11,170 nt of DNA from an uncultured Bacteroidales bacterium (GTDB taxonomy: Bacteria; Bacteroidota; Bacteroidia; Bacteroidales; UBA3663): assembly GCA_937899265.1 (NCBI GenBank), contig CALBPV010000098.1, positions 1 to 11,170 on the forward strand. Direction: 5' to 3'. The position numbers and the translations under genes are program-made. Shown piece by piece: positions 6,103 to 11,170 of this stretch. Every line of letters begins with the position of its first letter. Within the stretch, counting starts at the first letter, position 1. A model generated the notes under the pieces. The model saw nothing but the letters and a program-made list of their open reading frames with translations, was not told the DNA's origin and searched no databases.

Positions 6103-6137
6103 CTCCCCCTGTGAAACAATGGGGGGAGGGGGGGGAG
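6103..6137 (+). promoter_or_regulatory. Interrupted G-tract with hairpin ahead of the glycan genes
   Basis: G6 (6121-6126), A, G8 (6128-6135), AG form a purine block. CTCCCCC (6103-6109) can pair with GGGGGAG at 6122-6128 or alternatively at 6131-6137. There is no T-run behind it, so it is not a classic terminator. The uninterrupted G8 is long enough to slip during replication. No TAnnTTTG promoter is visible between 6053 and 6193, so the downstream genes may depend on read-through past this structure. Confidence 0.4.
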
Positions 6138-6193
6138 TTATGTCCGGTTCCGTATCGCAAACACATTAGAATACAATCTCCGGAAACAATACA

Positions 6194-7051
6194 ATGACAC
6201 CGTCAGACTACAATAAACCCCATCGGCAGAAATGCGTCATCGTAGTGCCCATTTACAAGTCCGGGATGTCGCAGACCGACAGGACATCATTCACAGCGCT
6301 GTGCCGTGTCCTCGGCGGCAGGTGGCAAATCGCCATAGCCACCCACAACAGAGTTGACCTGTCCCTTTATCAAGCCGTCGCCACAGAGTATCATGTCCGT
6401 CTCCGGATTGAGACTTTCAACCCCAAATACTTTGACGGCATCCACGGCTACAACAAGCTGATGATATCCCCGTCGTTCTACAGCCGCTTTACCGATGCCG
6501 TCTATATTTTAATCTACCAGCTGGATGCCTACGTCTTCCGGGACGAGTTGGAGCGATGGTGTGACGGCAACTGGGACTATGTAGGCGCACCTTTGTTCGG
6601 TTTGCGGCATGTGACCGATACGGCACAGAATGCCGTTGTCGGGAACGGCGGGTGTTCCCTGCGCCGCACAGACGCCATGTTGCGAGCCCTGCGCGGAGAC
6701 GGATGGCACACCCTTCGCTGGGTGTTTGCATACCGTATCCCGCAGCATCCGTATGTGGTCTTTCGCCGCAGGGTTCTTTACCGTATCATGCTCCTCTTCA
6801 TGGGTGTCGGACTTCGTGCCGTTCCGAATTTTCTGACCCGCTTCGTGGCCGAAGACCTCTTCTTCAGTTTTGCGCTGAGGGGCACACCCTTCGAACTGCG
6901 GGTTCCGCCGGTGACGACGGCTTGGCAGTTCGCCTACAACATGGTTCCCTCCTATTGGCACGCACAGAACGGCGGACGCCTGCCATTCTGCTGCCATGCA
7001 TGGCCTGCGCAGTATGACTTCTGGCAGCGCTTTATTCCTCAGGAAAAATAA
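6194..7051 (+). CDS. DUF5672-family glycosyltransferase
   Basis: This 285-residue protein carries the DUF5672 signature. It has an N-terminal strand CVIVVPIYKS (14-23), FNPKYFDGIHGYNKLMIS (75-92), the strongly conserved YILIYQLDAYVF (104-115) with Asp111 in the DxD-like position, DYVGAP (128-133) and VGNGGCSLRR (149-158). DUF5672 proteins are predicted GT-A fold glycosyltransferases in O-antigen or capsule loci, and the VGNGG-SLR block is typical of sugar-nucleotide binding in such enzymes. There is no signal peptide, so it should act on the cytoplasmic face. The ATG at 6194 gives the full expected N-terminus. The acyltransferase gene starts 39 bases after its stop, so the two are probably in one operon. 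Donor and acceptor cannot be read from the sequence. Confidence 0.9.
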   Translation: MTPSDYNKPHRQKCVIVVPIYKSGMSQTDRTSFTALCRVLGGRWQIAIATHNRVDLSLYQAVATEYHVRLRIETFNPKYFDGIHGYNKLMISPSFYSRFTDAVYILIYQLDAYVFRDELERWCDGNWDYVGAPLFGLRHVTDTAQNAVVGNGGCSLRRTDAMLRALRGDGWHTLRWVFAYRIPQHPYVVFRRRVLYRIMLLFMGVGLRAVPNFLTRFVAEDLFFSFALRGTPFELRVPPVTTAWQFAYNMVPSYWHAQNGGRLPFCCHAWPAQYDFWQRFIPQEK

Positions 7052-7090
7052 AGGATAAGAAATAGAGTTAACAGATCTTCCCAAAAGATT

Positions 7091-8170
7091 ATGACAGAAG
7101 CAGCATCCAAAACCATCTCCTTCCTGCGCTTTCCCTTGATATTGTGTGTCGTATGGATTCATGTCGGAATGACAGGCCCGGAATATGAAGGCTATTGTAT
7201 CTTCGGGAAATTCTGCCGACTTGCCGGATTTCTGACACAGACAGCCGTGCCCCTGTTCTTTCTGATTTCAGGCTATCTGTTCTTTCAGAACGTCAGCGAA
7301 AGTCCTGCCAAGGCGTACATTGCGAAACTCAGACGCAGAGTATATTCCCTGCTGATTCCCTACGTGTTTTGGAATGCCGTTTCCCTGTTGCGATATTATC
7401 TGGAGCAACGTTACCTCGACGGACATGTCTCCACCACCATTCCCGCAGTTTCACAATTCACAGCCACAGATTATTTGCGGGCCTTTTGGGACCTGTCCGG
7501 AGGAGCTCCCGTTTGCTTTCAGTTTTGGTTTATACGCGACCTTATGGTTCTTGCCGTCATTTCTCCTGTGATATATGAACTCGTCAGACACAAGTATCTG
7601 AAAACGGTTTGTCTCACAGTCCTGATAGCGGCAAAATATTATGAGACATATTTCCCGGTGGGTCTGCGGCAAGACTCCCTGCTGTTTTTCACCCTGGGCG
7701 CTTGGTTGTCCGTCAACCAAACAGACTGGGTGGCCCTGACGCAGAAAGTTCGGCGGCCGATATTGGCTTTGACGTTTCTTTATGCAGTGTTCTACATATT
7801 CCTGAACCGACACCTTTCCCCCCTCATATCCTACCTCGGACTTTTTCTTGTTATAACGGCCATCCTCGGCAGTACATCCCATGGCATATCCAAAGGCAGA
7901 ATACGCAGTAGCCGGGTACTTGAGGAGAGCTGCTTCCTGATATATGCGGCACATCCTCTGCTTCTCGCCCCCATAAAATACCTGGTACAGCACGCGGGCT
8001 TCCCACAGAACGACATCACGCTCATCTTGGAATATGTGGGAATAGCCGGCCTCACGGTCACCCTTCTCATAGGCTTGAGTATTGTGATGAAACAATGGGT
8101 TCCGTCGTTTTACGGACTGGTGACAGGAGGGAGACAGACACAGCTGGACAGAAGCCGAAGTAACAAATGA
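7091..8170 (+). CDS. Integral membrane acyltransferase (acyltransferase-3 family)
   Basis: The 359-residue product is strongly hydrophobic, with about ten membrane spans along its length. It begins with SFLRFPLILCVVWIHVGM (10-27). His24 in VWIHV matches the conserved histidine in the first span of acyltransferase-3 proteins (OafA, WecH and NodX type). PLFFLISGYLFFQ (about 55-67) and LLIPYVFWNAVSLLRYYL are further family hallmarks. These enzymes transfer acetyl or related acyl groups to sugars of O-antigen, capsule or exopolysaccharide. The location between two glycosyltransferase genes supports decoration of the same glycan. The gene ends 10 bases before the next start codon, so the two are very likely co-transcribed. 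Length is normal for the family. The acyl donor and acceptor sugar are unknown. Confidence 0.92.
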   Translation: MTEAASKTISFLRFPLILCVVWIHVGMTGPEYEGYCIFGKFCRLAGFLTQTAVPLFFLISGYLFFQNVSESPAKAYIAKLRRRVYSLLIPYVFWNAVSLLRYYLEQRYLDGHVSTTIPAVSQFTATDYLRAFWDLSGGAPVCFQFWFIRDLMVLAVISPVIYELVRHKYLKTVCLTVLIAAKYYETYFPVGLRQDSLLFFTLGAWLSVNQTDWVALTQKVRRPILALTFLYAVFYIFLNRHLSPLISYLGLFLVITAILGSTSHGISKGRIRSSRVLEESCFLIYAAHPLLLAPIKYLVQHAGFPQNDITLILEYVGIAGLTVTLLIGLSIVMKQWVPSFYGLVTGGRQTQLDRSRSNK

Positions 8171-8180
8171 AGACATTCAC

Positions 8181-9167
8181 ATGAAACCCTCAGACATCTG
8201 TCATTCCATACTGAACCTGCTGAAGACAGCTCACAGGATATACCGCAAGCGCGTGCTGCGGAAGGTGCCGGCACGCACCCCCGAGCTTTATGACGAGGAG
8301 CGGGCCTCCGCCCTCATCTACGGAGTGCTGTCATCCGAGAAACCCTGTATGGTCGCCCGGTTGGGAGCCGTAGAGACACAGGCCGTGGTCAACTATTTGT
8401 CGCATATCCAACCTCGACATTCCGCCTGGAAATACATCCGGGGAGAAGAACCCCAATGGTGGTGGGATCGGGACCTCATGGCCAAGATGGAAAACAATGC
8501 GGGCTTTTTCCCGGCCACAGAAGAGAATATCCGCCGGTTTGCGGAAATGATGTTGACGGATATGGAGACGGTGGATGTGCTCGGCAGTTGGAATCCGAAC
8601 GAACGTTATGTTGCCGCCCGTTTGCATCAAGCCTCGAAAGTCCGATTGCTGTTGCTCGAACCGTATTGGACTCGCAATCCGTGGTCGCGAGTGCTGGAAG
8701 GCAAACGGGTTCTGGTAGTCCATCCTTTCGCGGAGGATATCATAAGCCAATACACCCGTCACCGGGAACATCTGTTCCGCGACAAGAGAGTATTGCCGCA
8801 GTTTGCGTCGCTTCGCGTCGTGAAAGCCGTGCAAAGCATCGGCGGGCAGAGTGCAGAGTTCGCCGATTGGTTCGAAGCCCTTGACCGGATGAAACAACAG
8901 ATGGACAGCGAGCCCTACGACATCGCCCTGATAGGCTGTGGTGCCTACGGCTTCCCGCTGGCCGCATACGCCAAGAGGACGGGACACAAGGCTGTCCATC
9001 TGGGCGGCGCCTTGCAATTGCTCTTCGGCATCCGGGGCAAACGGTGGGACAAAAGTTATACAGCAGACTACGATTACTCCACCCTTCCCAACGAATACTG
9101 GATTCGTCCCAACCCTTCCACCCGGAACGAATTCACGTTGAAAGTGGAAGGCGGCTGTTATTGGTAA
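8181..9167 (+). CDS. GT-D fold glycosyltransferase-like protein
   Basis: The 328-residue protein matches the GT-D fold glycosyltransferase type found in Bacteroidota surface-glycan loci. Diagnostic blocks are MVARLGAVE (57-65), the conserved NNAGFFP (105-111), LGSWNP (134-139), the central strand RVLVVHPF (176-183), DIALIGCGAYGFPLA (247-261) and AVHLGGALQLLFGIRGKRW (271-289). In the founding GT-D domain (DUF1792) the first block carries an acidic DxE motif. Here the site reads GAVE, so Glu65 is kept but the first acidic residue is alanine. This is common in the RLGAVE subgroup but makes metal binding uncertain. There is no signal peptide, so it should be cytoplasmic. It is the last gene of the three-gene set, 10 bases after the acyltransferase, and probably acts on the same glycan. 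Confidence 0.88.
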   Translation: MKPSDICHSILNLLKTAHRIYRKRVLRKVPARTPELYDEERASALIYGVLSSEKPCMVARLGAVETQAVVNYLSHIQPRHSAWKYIRGEEPQWWWDRDLMAKMENNAGFFPATEENIRRFAEMMLTDMETVDVLGSWNPNERYVAARLHQASKVRLLLLEPYWTRNPWSRVLEGKRVLVVHPFAEDIISQYTRHREHLFRDKRVLPQFASLRVVKAVQSIGGQSAEFADWFEALDRMKQQMDSEPYDIALIGCGAYGFPLAAYAKRTGHKAVHLGGALQLLFGIRGKRWDKSYTADYDYSTLPNEYWIRPNPSTRNEFTLKVEGGCYW

Positions 9168-9267
9168 AACCCCTTGAGCAGAAAGAAAAAACAATAATCG
9201 CAATTGTTCAAAATGTAGTCAAATCCCCTGAAATTTGAGTTAACCCGAGCTTTTTTCAATTCCCAAA

Positions 9268-9300
9268 GACAAGTTTTTGTCATTTTTGTTTGTTTTTAAA
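9268..9300 (+). terminator. Weak possible terminator after the glycan genes
   Basis: GACAA (9268-9272) and TTGTC (9277-9281) form a short stem with loop GTTT, followed by a T-rich stretch to 9297. The five-pair stem is weak and the T-rich part also holds the -33 box of the next promoter, so this call is tentative. Confidence 0.3.
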
Positions 9301-9319
9301 TGAAAAAACGCTATCTTTG
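9289..9319 (+). promoter_or_regulatory. Bacteroidota-type promoter for the RHS-like gene
   Basis: TTTG at 9289-9292 and TATCTTTG at 9312-9319 are 19 bases apart. The leader to the ATG at 9427 is about 100 bases. A second TAnnTTTG (TAAATTTG, 9411-9418) with a TTG at 9390-9392 lies 8 bases before the start codon. If used, it would give an almost leaderless transcript. Confidence 0.75.
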
Positions 9320-9426
9320 CAACATTGATGCAAAGGTTTGATAACGAGCAAAGAAAAGTCTTTCGAATTGACCAAAGCAAAAGTTTGAGTTGTAAACCTC
9401 ATTTATAACCTAAATTTGCGCTTTTC

Positions 9427-11163
9427 ATGACATATCCAATCAAATCTTTCATTCGCACAAGAATTTTCCATTTATTATCCGTCTGCCTGATTGTTTACAT
9501 CATTCCGAATCAAGCTATGGCAAACTATAATGAAGAAACAAACCGTCTCACGCCACCTTCACCGCAGGCTGCAATCATGCAGCGCTTCGGAGAATATCCC
9601 ATAGACTATTGTACCGGGGTACCATCCGTCAACATACCGCTATATGAAATCAAAATCGGAACGTTTTCATTACCGATTTCGATTTCATATCACGCCTCCG
9701 GCATCAAAGTGCAGGATGTATCAGGCCCCGTTGGCCTCGGGTGGTCATTGATGACAGGCGGAATTATCAATTGCGAGGTCAGGCATGGTGTCGATACCGG
9801 AACTTTATCCTACACCAGCGAGGCGCAAATTGATGCCTTGACAGACCACCCGAACTCAGATTATGGAGCCCCGTGGTGTATATTGGCCGGAGACTATGGA
9901 TTTGATACAGAGACCGACAGATACACCTACTCATTCAACGGAAAGAGCGGAGTGTTCCGGCACGGAGCCGATGATTTCTCCATAGTGAAGATTCCGTATA
10001 GTCCCATTCGCATTGATGAAATTTCGTCCGGATTCAGAATTACGGACACGGATGGTGTACAATATTATTTCACGACAACAGAATCTTCAAGGCCTGACGG
10101 TGGAGTATCATCAGTTTCCTCATGGCTGATCTCGAAAATTGTACTGGCTGAGCAAACAGACAGCATTCTCTTTTCATACATAGACGGTCCTTCATACACA
10201 ATGCAAAGTAGGAATGAATACAAACACAAGGGTGCTTTTTATTATAATACAGTTGGTGATGATCCCAGAAATCCAAATCTTTACACTGTTCATGAGGTTC
10301 CCAATCACACAGATGATTTATCTACAACAATCTACTATCACATACAAACAAAACTTCTGACAAGCATTTCGTGGAACGGGAATTCCATATCATTCTCATA
10401 CTCCAATCGCGATGACTATCAGCGGAATTCCGTGCGATTGTCCCGACTGACTACCATGCAAGTAAATAACTCCGACAATACAACGGTACGTTACATCGAG
10501 TTTGACAACGATGCTTACTTTGGGGAAGATACAGATAACTATCGGCTGAAACTTCAGGGAGTAACCATGAGAGGGAATGCCAACGATACCGGTGGAGAAA
10601 CCTATCTGTTCGATTACAACAGTCAATCACTCCCCGAGTATTACCAACACATATCCCACATGTCTTGCCATGAGGACTATTATGGCTATTATAACGGCAA
10701 GTCCAATGACGATTGGATTCCCCGGGAATACAAAAACGATGACGGCTCAGTGGGCTCCGACCGTTCCGTAGATAGAACCGGACGATTCTCGAAGGCATGC
10801 ATCCTTGAGAAAATCACGTATCCTACAGGCGGACGGACGGTTTTCGACTATGAGCCGAACAAAATTAACGACACCACTTATGTGGGTGCATTGCGTGTCA
10901 AAACTATCCAAAATCAAGATGGAGCTGGAATGCTGACACTGAAGACCTATAAATACGAGAATCCCAATGTTCCTGTGGCGATGAATCGTCTTCTCTATAA
11001 CTATCCCCTTTGGTTTGAATATCATTTACTGTGGGGATCCATGCTTCCTGTCGTTCGTTCCGCTGTTCATGATGTTGCAAAGAGCTCTCCCGTCATTCCC
11101 TTGACAGGAGATTACGGCGCACCCGGATTTTTCCGTGGCAGCCCCCATAAAGACCATGCATGA
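9427..11163 (+). CDS. RHS-like secreted protein, N-terminal part, possibly truncated
   Basis: This 578-residue product starts with a signal peptide (1-32, ending QAMA, before NYNEETN). The mature start carries the hallmark of Bacteroidota RHS-type secreted proteins: FGEYPIDYCTGVPSVNIPLY, then LPISISYHASGIKVQDVSGPVGLGWSL. Next come beta-rich repeats (RYTYSFNGKSGVFRH, FRITDTDGVQYYF, SSVSSWLISKIVL), and YPTGGRTVFDYEPN near residue 470 corresponds to the stretch just before YD repeats in full-length members. Such proteins usually run to 1000 residues or more and end in a variable C-terminal domain. Here the frame closes at 11161-11163, shortly after SPVIPLTGDYGAP, where relatives usually continue with a VTEY-like strand. 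Either a frameshift or rearrangement shortens it, or the C-terminus is naturally short. The window ends 7 bases later, so this cannot be settled. Role is unknown; relatives include adhesins and toxin carriers. Confidence 0.75.
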   Translation: MTYPIKSFIRTRIFHLLSVCLIVYIIPNQAMANYNEETNRLTPPSPQAAIMQRFGEYPIDYCTGVPSVNIPLYEIKIGTFSLPISISYHASGIKVQDVSGPVGLGWSLMTGGIINCEVRHGVDTGTLSYTSEAQIDALTDHPNSDYGAPWCILAGDYGFDTETDRYTYSFNGKSGVFRHGADDFSIVKIPYSPIRIDEISSGFRITDTDGVQYYFTTTESSRPDGGVSSVSSWLISKIVLAEQTDSILFSYIDGPSYTMQSRNEYKHKGAFYYNTVGDDPRNPNLYTVHEVPNHTDDLSTTIYYHIQTKLLTSISWNGNSISFSYSNRDDYQRNSVRLSRLTTMQVNNSDNTTVRYIEFDNDAYFGEDTDNYRLKLQGVTMRGNANDTGGETYLFDYNSQSLPEYYQHISHMSCHEDYYGYYNGKSNDDWIPREYKNDDGSVGSDRSVDRTGRFSKACILEKITYPTGGRTVFDYEPNKINDTTYVGALRVKTIQNQDGAGMLTLKTYKYENPNVPVAMNRLLYNYPLWFEYHLLWGSMLPVVRSAVHDVAKSSPVIPLTGDYGAPGFFRGSPHKDHA

Positions 11164-11170
11164 CAGCATA

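Noticed and set aside
8331..9203. Minus-strand 290-residue frame opposite the GT-D gene
   Set aside because: The sense protein has clear family motifs throughout. The antisense frame is an artefact of GC-rich codon use.
1..11170. Insertion sequence or transposase gene
   Set aside because: No frame on either strand shows a transposase, integrase or recombinase motif. The junctions may be scars, but no intact mobile element is visible.
1..11170. tRNA or rRNA genes
   Set aside because: The intergenic stretches are short and I saw no cloverleaf-type pattern or conserved rRNA sequence.

Overview
The window looks like chromosomal accessory DNA from a member of the Bacteroidota, most likely order Bacteroidales. 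Three upstream regions carry the phylum's promoter form (TTTG, 19-20 bases, then TAnnTTTG). The protein families agree: a UpxY-type NusG paralogue, a TPR/transmembrane/HTH regulator, a DUF3244 secreted protein, a DUF5672 glycosyltransferase and an RHS-like secreted protein. All convincing genes are on the + strand.

Left part (1-1590), a surface-polysaccharide fragment. A GC-rich glycosyltransferase-like gene (81-968) is followed by an orphan upxY-like antiterminator (1045-1566). Both are preceded by a 46-base direct repeat that matches at 45 of 46 positions. GAACTT-type tandem repeats mark every gene boundary here (47-55, 1020-1044, 1567-1590).

Regulatory part (1585-3343). A TPR/transmembrane/coiled-coil/HTH regulator begins exactly at the AACTTTG tandem repeat and has lost its normal signal peptide and N-terminus. 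The gap behind it holds six GATGAAC-type sites, several spaced 11 bases apart. The last pair forms a hairpin that overlaps the -33 box of the next promoter.

Secreted-protein part (3344-6052). A DUF3244 protein is followed by a secreted protein resembling the N-terminus of tail-fibre-domain proteins, cut short at a palindrome-rich junction. After that junction a new promoter drives a 560-residue secreted protein with two related domains.

Glycan part (6194-9167). A compact set of three genes encodes a DUF5672 glycosyltransferase, an integral membrane acyltransferase-3 protein and a GT-D-fold glycosyltransferase. It is preceded by an interrupted G-tract (G6-A-G8) in a hairpin. The genes probably add and acylate sugars on a surface glycan, but the substrate cannot be read from the sequence.

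Right end (9427-11163). A clear promoter drives a secreted RHS-like protein whose frame closes 7 bases before the window ends, well short of the usual family length.

Taken together, the window is a mosaic of surface-glycan and secreted-protein cassettes with at least two broken genes at repeat-rich junctions. The most distinctive signals are the GAACTT-marked cassette boundaries and the GATGAAC array between the truncated regulator and the secreted-protein genes. I did not find a complete, clearly new enzymatic system.
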